The translations under genes were made by a program, and so were the position numbers. 14,740 bases of DNA from JAAAOH01 sp041686235 (GTDB lineage: Bacteria > Spirochaetota > Spirochaetia > DSM-27196 > PWMO01), in contig JAWLED010000071.1 of assembly GCA_041686235.1 (NCBI GenBank), forward strand, positions 1 through 14,740, read 5' to 3'. The notes under the pieces were generated by a model. The model saw nothing but the letters and a program-made list of their open reading frames with translations. It was not told the origin of the DNA and did not search any database. Below are positions 1 through 6,283 of this stretch, piece by piece; positions within the stretch are counted from its first letter, which is position 1; each line of letters opens with the position of its first letter.

Positions 1-212
1 CACTCGATTGCCGCTCCCCGCTCGCGGACCACCGTCACACGATAACCGTGCGACTCGAGGGTCCGTTGTTGCGACAGCAAGACCTCGGACGCGCCGCCCG
101 CCCCGGACGCACCGCCACCCCTGGAGCCGCCGCCCACCTCGGAGCGGCCGGCAATCCCGGAGCCGCCGCCGCCGATGAGAAGTACGTGTTTCGCGCGGGC
201 AGTTTCACTCAT
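1..212 (-). CDS. N-terminal fragment of a receiver-like (response regulator) protein with a Gly/Ser-rich insert
   Basis: The first 70 codons of a minus-strand gene; the rest lies beyond the window. The start is the ATG at 212; an in-frame TAA lies four codons upstream, and there is no convincing ribosome site. Residues 8-13 (KHVLLI-type beta strand) followed, after an interruption, by EVLLSQQRTLESHGYRVTVV (residues 43-62) match the beta1-alpha1-beta2 part of a CheY-like receiver, in which the strand normally runs directly into an acidic pair and then the helix. Here about 29 residues of almost pure Gly, Ser and Ala (14-42) sit exactly where the acidic pair should be, so part of the usual metal-binding pocket is missing or displaced. 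The phospho-accepting Asp would lie outside the window. A nucleotide-binding protein beginning with a glycine-rich loop is the alternative. The receiver assignment is an inference from pattern; that the gene is real is fairly likely. Confidence 0.5.
   Translation of the reverse strand, partial: MSETARAKHVLLIGGGGSGIAGRSEVGGGSRGGGASGAGGASEVLLSQQRTLESHGYRVTVVRERGAAIE
87..173 (-). repeat. Gly/Ser/Ala-rich low-complexity insert inside the partial gene
   Basis: About 87 bases (29 codons) of very GC-rich sequence made of imperfect GGCGGC, TCCGAGGT and GGCTCC words, in frame and without stops. TCCGAGGT occurs twice, bounding most of the stretch, as expected of an expansion by slippage or duplication. 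It interrupts an otherwise ordinary receiver-like N-terminus. Confidence 0.55.
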
Positions 213-296
213 GTTAGGGGCTTATCCCGCAGCATCCCACTCCGACAGAGGGGCTGTGCCGGACACCCCGTCGGAATTGCTCCTTGGACGGGCACG

Positions 297-518
297 TTAT
301 TGCGAGGATTTATCCTTTTGCTGGAGGTAGCGGTCCACGGCCGCATCATCGATGAAACCCATCTCGATGGCTATCTGCCCGAAGAGCTTGTCGGGAGTGT
401 TCTTTTGCTCTTTTAACACCAGCTCTACTTGGTCTTCGCTCATCGCGCCGATACTCACGAGAAACTCGCCGAGACGCTGGACGGAGCTGCCTGCCTCGCT
501 TGAGGAGCTTTGTTCCAT
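297..518 (-). CDS. Stand-alone MshEN-type (T2SS GspE N-terminal-like) domain protein, 73 aa
   Basis: A small, soluble, signal-less protein. The start at 518 is supported by AAGGAGG ten bases upstream. After a Ser/Glu-rich head (1-13), residues 15-38 fit the published MshEN pattern RLGxxL-x10-L-xxx-L-xx-Q with exact spacing: R15, L16, G17, L20, V31 (for Leu), L35, Q38. A second, weaker half-repeat covers about 44-67 (KLFGQ, then V61 and L65). In MshE-type ATPases two such 24-residue units bind one c-di-GMP, so a c-di-GMP-binding adaptor is a reasonable guess, but there is no ATPase or other output domain. Only the first unit is near consensus; the second has Phe-Gly instead of Leu-Gly and Ala where the next Leu belongs. 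It lies downstream of the EIIA-DAC gene (136-base gap) and upstream of the partial receiver-like gene, all on the same strand. Confidence 0.75.
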   Translation of the reverse strand: MEQSSSSEAGSSVQRLGEFLVSIGAMSEDQVELVLKEQKNTPDKLFGQIAIEMGFIDDAAVDRYLQQKDKSSQ

Positions 519-586
519 GGGAAAGAATCCTCCTTCTGCGACCTCACCGTAAGGCCTGCCTTCGGAACCGAGACGTTCTTGAATTC

Positions 587-615
587 AGGATAGCCCAGCT
601 GATACCTTTCGACAA
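587..615 (-). promoter_or_regulatory. Possible sigma70-type promoter for the MshEN gene
   Basis: On the minus strand, TTGTCG (615-610), a 17-base spacer and TATCCT (592-587) lie about 70 bases upstream of the start at 518. Both boxes match consensus only moderately, so the gene may instead be read through from the EIIA-DAC gene. No terminator hairpin was seen in the 136-base gap. Confidence 0.25.
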
Positions 616-653
616 GGTGTTGAGCGATGGGAAACGGTGTGTAGTGGGTATCC

Positions 654-1976
654 CTACGTAAAAATGATCCGGCGCCCCGCATGAAACACGCTGATGCGGC
701 GGGTGGACTCCGATATGACCACCGACAAGGCGTTTGTACGCTCGGTGATGGCAAGGGCGGCGGCGTGACGGGCACCGAGCCCCGAGTGCAGCTCATCCGA
801 GGGCGCGTCGCCCACGAGAAACGCGCCTGCCGCCATGATGACGCCGTCTCCACGGATGAGATACGCCCCATCGATCTTAGCAAACTCCTTGATGGTCTCT
901 TCCAGATTGGGGTCGAGAAGGTTTCGGTCCTCCTCGGCGATCCCTTGGAAGGGGTTTATGATGAGCTGCTGACTTTGTTCGCGCACCCGCTCGTAGTCGC
1001 CGACCGCGAATAGTGCGCCCACCGCCTTGCCCTCGCGTCCCTCCACCGCCAGCTCGCCGGCCAGTTGGAGCACACGAGTGAGGACATGACGGTCTACGTA
1101 GCGGCCGATCTGCTTTTGCTCGAAACTAATGGGAAGATCAAACTCGTTTCGAATGTGGGTCAGCCGTATGGAATCAAAAAACCCCGAATCGGGCCGGCCG
1201 AAGACGTTTATTACGAGGTCTTCGCGCTCGATGTGGCGTTGGGAGAGTAAGAAAAGAAGAGCGAAATGGACCTGCGTGGAGCGTCGCAAACCGCGAAACG
1301 GGATCTCCACGATGTCCAACCCCTTTTCGTGGGCGGGGGAAAACTTGTTTTGTATGCCCGACACCACAAGCGCGCCCGAGCCGGCAAGCAGCTCATAGAC
1401 GTAGTCTGCGTCGGGCACAGCATCGGCATGGACGACCAGGCGTGCTTTGTTGAACTCCCGCGCGATGCTCATTGCGTGCGCAAAGGTCAATCGCGAGAGC
1501 TCTTGATCTTCATAGACGACGCCCTGCTGCTCGCGCGTTACGGGGTGGGTGAGAAGATCATAGGCCTCGGCCGGCGTTGTTGCCGAGACCAAGCGCTCGT
1601 AGAGAACGGGATCGCGCAACCGGGAAGCCACCTCACGCAGAACGTCGAGGTGCTGATCCCGGTTTCCCACGAGGAGGACGACCACGTGGACGAGCTCCTC
1701 GCGGTTGGTGTCCCACGCAATTCCGCTGCGGCTGAGCCCGACCGCGGCGACCGTAGAGGCCATCGAATCGATGATGGCGTGCGGCATTGCCACGCCCTCG
1801 CTCATGCGAGAGCTGAGCGAATCCTCACGCTCGAGCACCCGCCGGTGGATCTCATCCCGCTGCAGGCCCGAAATCCGGTTACAGACCGCATCTACGAGCT
1901 CCGTGACGGCCGCCCCTTTGTCGCTCTCTTGCAGAAACACAACACAGTCGGCCGTCAAAAAATCCGAAATGGTCAT
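654..1976 (-). CDS. PTS EIIA(Fru/Mtl) - pyruvate-kinase-C-like - DisA_N (diadenylate cyclase) fusion protein
   Basis: About 440 residues counted from the ATG at 1976, where MTISDFL fits the usual EIIA start; a TTG at 1991 would add five residues. Residues 1-145 are a PTS_EIIA_2 domain with the phospho-histidine motif GVAMPH (His66). About 155-260 resembles the alpha/beta C-terminal fold of pyruvate kinase (KARLVVHAD, then ALVVSGIQ). About 315-440 is a DisA_N/DAC domain: GALFAVGDYERV, LIINPFQG, the catalytic DGA (369-371), and GLGARHAAA (about 399-407), where many DACs have RHR but this one has RHA. DAC domains make c-di-AMP from two ATP. The middle-plus-DAC layout recalls the archaeal CdaZ-type cyclases; the added EIIA suggests control by PTS phosphorylation. 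There is no membrane segment. The gene lies 18 bases after the htrA stop, so it is probably co-transcribed. Domain calls are firm; that the cyclase is active is inferred. Confidence 0.85.
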   Translation of the reverse strand: MTISDFLTADCVVFLQESDKGAAVTELVDAVCNRISGLQRDEIHRRVLEREDSLSSRMSEGVAMPHAIIDSMASTVAAVGLSRSGIAWDTNREELVHVVVLLVGNRDQHLDVLREVASRLRDPVLYERLVSATTPAEAYDLLTHPVTREQQGVVYEDQELSRLTFAHAMSIAREFNKARLVVHADAVPDADYVYELLAGSGALVVSGIQNKFSPAHEKGLDIVEIPFRGLRRSTQVHFALLFLLSQRHIEREDLVINVFGRPDSGFFDSIRLTHIRNEFDLPISFEQKQIGRYVDRHVLTRVLQLAGELAVEGREGKAVGALFAVGDYERVREQSQQLIINPFQGIAEEDRNLLDPNLEETIKEFAKIDGAYLIRGDGVIMAAGAFLVGDAPSDELHSGLGARHAAALAITERTNALSVVISESTRRISVFHAGRRIIFT

Positions 1977-1994
1977 ACCGGCATTATACAACCA

Positions 1995-3590
1995 TTACGG
2001 CGTAATCCGCCGTTCGATCGTGCGGTCGTCACGCAAAATGGTCACCTCGCTGCTTCGACTCCCGTCTTCACTGAATGCGCGGTAGAAGTCCCGCATGCTC
2101 TCGACCGATTCGCCGTTTACCTCAGTGACGACATCTCCCTGTCGCACGCCCGACTGTGCGGCCGGCGAGCCCTCAATGGCCGCTCTCACGATGACGCCGT
2201 CCTGATTGCCCGAAAGCTCGAGGCGTTCTCTGAGCCGGTCGGTGAGGTTCGTTATGTACATACCAGGCCATACCATGTTTTGTCGTTGTTCCAACTCGTC
2301 TTCAGGCTCGCGGCGGGTAATGTCCACCGAAACGCTTCGACGCTCGCCGTCGCGGATGAGATCGAACTCCATGGTTTGTCCCGGAGTCAAGTTACCGACG
2401 ACCCGTGTGAGCTCGTTCGCGTTCTCGATATTCGTACCGTTTGCCGAGAGGATGAAGTCTCCCGGGAGAATACCGCCGTTGTCGGCGGGCGAGTCGATGT
2501 AGACGTTGAACACCATCGCCCCGCTCTCCTCGCCGAGGCCGAGGTCTTCGCGAATGTTCGGGTACACTTGCGGATTTGCGTCACCAATGGAGACGCCGAG
2601 CCATCCGTAGACGACCTGCCCCTCTTCGATGAAATCGTTTACCGCCTTCTTGGCGTTGTTCGCCGGAATGGCAAAGCCGATACCCACGTTACCGCCCGAG
2701 CGCGAGGCGATCCATGTGTTGATTCCAACAATCTCTCCGTCGAGGTTGGCAAGCGCTCCCCCCGAATTGCCCGGGTTGATGGCGGCATCGGTTTGGATGA
2801 AGTCCGTCAGGGTCGATACGGAGCCGCCCCGCTGCTGCTGCGGTGCCGAGCGCCCGAGCGCGCTGACGATGCCCGTGGTTACCGTCGACTCAAAGCCCAA
2901 CGGGTTTCCGACGGCCACGACCCAGTCGCCCACCTGCAACTCGTTGGAGTCACCAAAGGTCGCCACCGGAATGTCGCCCTCGGCTTCGAATGAAAGGAGC
3001 GCCAAGTCGAGTCGATTGTCGGTTCCCACAATCTCGGCGTCGAACTCCCGCTCGTCGTTGAGCACGACGCTTACCTCGTCGACGTCGGAGACCACGTGCG
3101 TGTTGGTCAGCACATAAGTCGTCGTGTCCTCTCTGGCTACAATGACGCCCGAGCCGAGGCCCTGGCGGCGGTACTCGCGGCCCTCTTGGTCCTCTTGGCC
3201 GCGGTCTCGATCCGGCGAGAAAAAGAAATCGAAGGGAGACCGCGGTTGTTGCATATCTACGACGTCCACAACGTTTACCTCGACCACTACCGGAGATACC
3301 CGCGCGGCAACATCGCGAAACACCTGTTGGAAACTGATGGCCTGCTCGCGCGCCTCGTTTGTGGAGAGCTCGCTTTCGGTGTTGGATCCCGTCTGTGAGC
3401 CGGCGGAACTGCCCTCGGAGGTTGCCGTACCCGAGTCACCGCCTTGGGTATCGGATTCCGCTTCCGCAGCCGCCGAGGACTGCTCCTGCGTCCCGCTATT
3501 CTCACTCTCTTCGGGAGAGCCGCTGCCACAAGAAACCAGTACCGCAACGAATACCAACGTTACAATCATAAATTTTCGCATAAGTTGCAT
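1995..3590 (-). CDS. htrA: HtrA/DegP-family serine protease lipoprotein with two PDZ domains
   Basis: Envelope quality-control protease, 531 aa from the ATG at 3590, chosen because AGAGGAG lies just upstream; an ATG three codons later has the same motif at about 12 bases, and an upstream ATG at 3620 lacks a ribosome site. A signal peptide ends in the lipobox LVSC (Cys21), predicting a lipid anchor. A Ser/Glu/Gly-rich acidic linker (about 22-75) keeps the protease off the membrane. The trypsin-like domain shows the full triad: His165 (LTNTHVV), Asp195 (NRLDLALL), Ser276 (NPGNSGGAL). PDZ1 (about 325-425) starts near GWLGVSIG; PDZ2 (about 435-531) holds GSPAAQSGVRQGDVV. Length and order match DegP/DegQ-type proteins. 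The EIIA-DAC gene follows 18 bases downstream, implying an operon. The family is certain; the natural substrates are unknown. Confidence 0.95.
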   Translation of the reverse strand: MQLMRKFMIVTLVFVAVLVSCGSGSPEESENSGTQEQSSAAAEAESDTQGGDSGTATSEGSSAGSQTGSNTESELSTNEAREQAISFQQVFRDVAARVSPVVVEVNVVDVVDMQQPRSPFDFFFSPDRDRGQEDQEGREYRRQGLGSGVIVAREDTTTYVLTNTHVVSDVDEVSVVLNDEREFDAEIVGTDNRLDLALLSFEAEGDIPVATFGDSNELQVGDWVVAVGNPLGFESTVTTGIVSALGRSAPQQQRGGSVSTLTDFIQTDAAINPGNSGGALANLDGEIVGINTWIASRSGGNVGIGFAIPANNAKKAVNDFIEEGQVVYGWLGVSIGDANPQVYPNIREDLGLGEESGAMVFNVYIDSPADNGGILPGDFILSANGTNIENANELTRVVGNLTPGQTMEFDLIRDGERRSVSVDITRREPEDELEQRQNMVWPGMYITNLTDRLRERLELSGNQDGVIVRAAIEGSPAAQSGVRQGDVVTEVNGESVESMRDFYRAFSEDGSRSSEVTILRDDRTIERRITP

Positions 3591-3657
3591 ACACTCCTCT
3601 TTTTCCGGCCAACCAACCATCTACTTACTGCTCGTCTATTTGTATTCAACTTCCCAT

Positions 3658-3686
3658 CTTATACACGTAAGGATACTTATCCTAAA
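3658..3686 (-). promoter_or_regulatory. Candidate promoter for htrA with a palindrome in the spacer
   Basis: On the minus strand, TTTAGG (3686-3681), 17 bases, then TATAAG (3663-3658). The -10 box matches five of six consensus bases and the -35 three. Transcription would start about 60 bases before the htrA ATG. Confidence 0.4.
3670..3683. promoter_or_regulatory. Inverted repeat AGGATA-CT-TATCCT, possible operator
   Basis: Perfect 6-base arms around a 2-base centre, sitting between the -35 and -10 boxes proposed for htrA. Binding there would block the polymerase, which is a common operator position. No known regulator site was recognised and the arms are short. Confidence 0.3.
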
Positions 3687-3728
3687 CCCACCGGCTAATA
3701 CCCCAAACCGTTTACTTACATGCTTTCG

Positions 3729-3757
3729 TTGCAGAAGTATCGTAAACATAATAGTAT
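3729..3757 (+). promoter_or_regulatory. Candidate sigma70-type promoter for the alpha-oxoamine synthase gene
   Basis: TTGCAG (3729-3734), a 17-base spacer and TAGTAT (3752-3757). It lies about 60 bases upstream of the start codon, in the AT-rich centre of the divergent htrA/synthase intergenic region. Confidence 0.4.
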
Positions 3758-3818
3758 GAAGGGAAGTACCGAGTGACAATAACGGCGTTAGCATCACCGG
3801 ATGAGAGAGAGGAACAGC

Positions 3819-5051
3819 ATGAGCACAGCACGAACAGAGCATACGAGCACCCAGGCTGATATATTTCAGAAGTGTTACGACTTCCGAGTGGCCGCAGATG
3901 CACGAGAGCACGGCATTTACCCTTATTTCCGGCCCATAGAAGAGTATCGCGGCGGACGTGTAGTGGCGGAAGGCCGGGAATTGATTATGGCCGGCTCGAA
4001 CAACTACCTCGGTCTCTCGCTCGACCCGCGTGTTCGCGAAGCTGCTCAGGCCGCCATAGACGGGTATGGGGCAAGCTGCTCGGGGTCCCGATTCATGAAC
4101 GGGACACTCAATATACATGAGGAGCTCGAAGAGCGTCTTGCGGACTTCGTCGGCAAGGATTCGGCGCTGTGCTTCACCACCGGCTACCAAACCAACCTCG
4201 GAGCTATCTCCGCGCTCGTCGGCCGAGGCGAGCACGTCATCACCGACAAGCTCAATCATGCCTCCATCATGGACGGCATCTTCCTCACGCAGGGAATGAA
4301 CCACAATGTCGGCGTCCATCGTTACAAGCACAATAACATGCAACAGCTCTCCGCAGTTCTCGAGGAGATCCCCGATGACGAGCCGAAGCTCATCGTCACC
4401 GACGGGGTGTTCAGCATGGAGGGCGACATTGCAAAGTTGCCGGCGCTGCGCGAGCTTGCTGATCGATACGGGGCGCGCATCTATCTCGATGAGGCGCACT
4501 CCATCGGGGTCGCCGGAGAGACCGGGCGCGGCACGCTCGAGCACTACGGCGATCCGGCGCTTGCCGAAATCGCCATGTGCACGTTCTCCAAGTCATTCGG
4601 CTCGATCGGCGGCTTCGTTGCCGGCGCTCACGAGGTTATCGACTACATTCAGCACTTTGCTCGCCCGCTGATCTTCAGCGCCAGCATGCCCCCGGCCAAT
4701 GTTGCGGCAGTCATGAAGTCGCTCGAGATCATCGAACAGGAGCCGGAGCGCGTCACCCGGCTCCAGGAAATCGGGCGCAAAATGATCGACGGGTTCTCGC
4801 GCATCGGCTACGACGTGGGAACTTCGGAGACGGCCGTCGTGCCGCTCATCATCGGCAACAACGATAAGACCTTTGCCTTGTGGAAATTCCTCTACGAGAA
4901 GGGCGTATACGTGAACCCGGTCATAAGCCCGGCGGTACCGCCCAACCGCTCGCTGCTGCGCACCTCCTACATGGCCATCCACGACGACAAGGATCTTGAT
5001 ACGATTCTCGAGATTGCGGAGGAAGGCGGCCGCAAACTGAATATCATCTGA
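3819..5051 (+). CDS. Alpha-oxoamine synthase, serine palmitoyltransferase-like (PLP-dependent)
   Basis: 410 aa from the ATG at 3819, preferred over the in-frame ATG at 3801 because GAGAGAGG lies between them at ribosome-site distance. Fold-type I PLP enzyme that condenses an amino acid with an acyl-CoA. Visible motifs: SGSRFMNGT (glycine-rich, substrate side), TTGYQTNLG, the PLP-stacking His147 in LNHAS, DGVFSMEGD, Asp224 and His227 in LDEAHSIG, and the Schiff-base lysine Lys258 in TFSKSFGSIGG. The run NGTLNIHEELEERLADFVGK, together with SMEGDIAKLP, FSASMPPA and VNPVISPAVP, resembles serine palmitoyltransferases of Bacteroidetes, more than glycine C-acetyltransferase or BioF. If correct, it makes 3-ketosphinganine, the first step of sphingolipid synthesis. 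No other sphingolipid gene lies in the window. Its TGA stop is the first three bases of repeat copy A. Family certain, substrate moderately so. Confidence 0.85.
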   Translation: MSTARTEHTSTQADIFQKCYDFRVAADAREHGIYPYFRPIEEYRGGRVVAEGRELIMAGSNNYLGLSLDPRVREAAQAAIDGYGASCSGSRFMNGTLNIHEELEERLADFVGKDSALCFTTGYQTNLGAISALVGRGEHVITDKLNHASIMDGIFLTQGMNHNVGVHRYKHNNMQQLSAVLEEIPDDEPKLIVTDGVFSMEGDIAKLPALRELADRYGARIYLDEAHSIGVAGETGRGTLEHYGDPALAEIAMCTFSKSFGSIGGFVAGAHEVIDYIQHFARPLIFSASMPPANVAAVMKSLEIIEQEPERVTRLQEIGRKMIDGFSRIGYDVGTSETAVVPLIIGNNDKTFALWKFLYEKGVYVNPVISPAVPPNRSLLRTSYMAIHDDKDLDTILEIAEEGGRKLNII

Positions 5052-5202
5052 AGTATCAACGAGATTGTTGATGAATCGATGCTAATTCTTTACGCGGTCG
5101 GAAAACGCGAGCCGGTACAGCTTTCTAATGCCATTTTTGGTGGTAAGTGTTGCACACACCACGTTTTCGCCGCACTCTATCAACAGAGTTGTTGATACTT
5201 CA
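5049..5202. repeat. 154-bp repeat element with palindromic terminal inverted repeats, copy A
   Basis: Both ends begin TGAAGTATCAAC reading inward and continue to TGTTGAT within 24 bases, so each end is both an inverted repeat of the other and a hairpin in itself (the right end has an 8-base stem TATCAACA/TGTTGATA with a 4-base loop). A second pair of arms lies further in: GCGGTCGGAAAAC (5094-5106) and GTTTTCGCCGC (5163-5173), so the element can fold back on itself. It has the same length as copy B and about 74 percent identity over the first 50 bases by my hand alignment. It fills the whole gap between two convergent genes and supplies the TGA stop of each. It has no open reading frame. A MITE- or Correia-like element is the leading reading. 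Confidence 0.7.
5140..5167 (+). terminator. Weak terminator-like hairpin inside copy A
   Basis: Arms GTGGT (5140-5144) and ACCAC (5158-5162) extend, past an AA bulge, into GTGT/ACAC around a TGC loop, and GTTTT follows. It could end the synthase transcript, but the T-run is only four bases. Confidence 0.3.
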
Positions 5203-6132
5203 TAGGAGTACCACTACTTTGCCGCGCACATGCCCCGTTTCGCTGATGCGGTGAGCGTCCGGGATGCCTCTGAGCCCCCGAATGGTGGTGGTGCTTGGGC
5301 GAAGGGCGCCCTCGCCGAGAAGCGAGGCGAGATGGTCGAGCCGGCGCTTGTCGGGGCGAAGGGCGAGCGTGCGAACCCGATGGGCGCCGATCCCCGTCTT
5401 CCGGGTGCCGGATGACTCGGAGCCGGCAAGCGCGACCACGACTCCGTGACGCATCAATACGTTGAGGGAGCGCTCGGTCACATCCCCTCCGACGGTATCT
5501 ATTACGACGTCCACCGCGTTAATGGCCTGTTCGAAGCGTACGGCCGCGTAATCGATAACCTCATCCGCGCCGAGCGAGCGAACGAACTCCAGATTCCGCT
5601 CTGACGACGTACCCAAGACCTGCGCTCCGGTCTGTTTAGCAAGTTGCACGGCAAAGTGCCCAACTCCGCCGGCCGCTCCGTGGATGAGGACACGCCGTGC
5701 GGCGGTCACTTTGCCGACGTCGAAAAGCGCCTGATAGGCGGCAAGACCGGCAATAGGGACAGCGGCGGCATCGGTGTGCTCCACCGTGGAGGGCTTTTTC
5801 ACCAGTTGGTCTACGGGAACACGCACATACTCCGCGTAGGCCCCCCCGTCGGGGTAATTCGCCAGCCCAAACACCTCGTCCCCTTCGCTAAACTCCCCCA
5901 CACGGCGCCCGCAGGCAACTACGGTTCCCGAGATGTCCCAACCGAGAATGCCGGTGCGCTCGAGGTGATCATCCCACAGCCCCACCCCTTCGCGTGTCTT
6001 CCAATCGAGCGGGTTTATGCCGACAGCATGTATTTTAACCACAGCGTCGTGAAGCCTTGGCTGAGGACGTTCGGTTGTCGTGAACTCCAGCACACCCGCG
6101 TCGCCGAAGCGCCGAATCATGACGGCTTCCAT
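5200..6132 (-). CDS. Zinc-free MDR-family NAD(P)H-dependent oxidoreductase (quinone reductase-like)
   Basis: 310 aa from the ATG at 6132, whose MEAVMIRRFGDAGVL fits the usual start of this family; an in-frame ATG at 6189 would add a basic 19-residue leader, and neither has a strong ribosome site. The N-terminal GroES-like half includes NPLDWKTREG and GWDISGTVV. The Rossmann half has the cofactor loop HGAAGGVGHFAVQLAK (about 151-166) and continues with LGADEVIDY. The cysteines that hold structural zinc in alcohol dehydrogenases are absent, as expected for the quinone oxidoreductase/zeta-crystallin branch. It probably reduces quinones or enones with NADPH in the cytoplasm, perhaps in a stress response, since it is divergent from an exported methionine sulfoxide reductase. 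The TGA stop at 5202-5200 is the outermost triplet of repeat copy A. Substrate unknown. Confidence 0.9.
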   Translation of the reverse strand: MEAVMIRRFGDAGVLEFTTTERPQPRLHDAVVKIHAVGINPLDWKTREGVGLWDDHLERTGILGWDISGTVVACGRRVGEFSEGDEVFGLANYPDGGAYAEYVRVPVDQLVKKPSTVEHTDAAAVPIAGLAAYQALFDVGKVTAARRVLIHGAAGGVGHFAVQLAKQTGAQVLGTSSERNLEFVRSLGADEVIDYAAVRFEQAINAVDVVIDTVGGDVTERSLNVLMRHGVVVALAGSESSGTRKTGIGAHRVRTLALRPDKRRLDHLASLLGEGALRPSTTTIRGLRGIPDAHRISETGHVRGKVVVLL

Positions 6133-6201
6133 CGTATCTGGAGCAACTGGCGGCGCCTTGCGCGATTTGCGCACTTTGCGGGTAAACATAGGGTGTAGGT
6201 G

Positions 6202-6231
6202 ACTATAGGTGATCGTATTGTATTTGTGCAA
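6202..6231 (-). promoter_or_regulatory. Candidate promoter for the oxidoreductase gene
   Basis: On the minus strand, TTGCAC (6231-6226), 18 bases, TATAGT (6207-6202). The -10 box matches five of six consensus bases. The start at 6132 would have a leader of about 60 bases; the alternative ATG at 6189 would be nearly leaderless. Confidence 0.45.
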
Positions 6232-6252
6232 GTGGCCGGAAGGTAGTATTTT
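6224..6252 (+). promoter_or_regulatory. Candidate promoter for msrB
   Basis: TTGTGC (6224-6229), 17 bases, TATTTT (6247-6252), about 30 bases before the msrB start. Its -35 box overlaps that of the divergent oxidoreductase promoter, so the two would compete or be regulated together. Confidence 0.35.
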
Positions 6253-6283
6253 ATGAGTGTAAACATCATGTAAGGAGCGATGT

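Noticed and set aside
1266..2993. A 575-codon open frame on the plus strand across the EIIA-DAC and htrA genes
   Set aside because: It is antisense to two genes with clear catalytic motifs; its translation has no recognisable domain and it begins without a ribosome site. GC-rich codon use on the real strand leaves this antisense frame open.
5049..5202. Integron attC recombination sites
   Set aside because: The paired inverted ends and the gene-element-gene layout at 14 kb suggested cassettes, but the ends (TATCAAC, GTTGATA) do not fit the RYYYAAC/GTTRRRY core, gene orientations around copy A are convergent, and there is no integrase in view.
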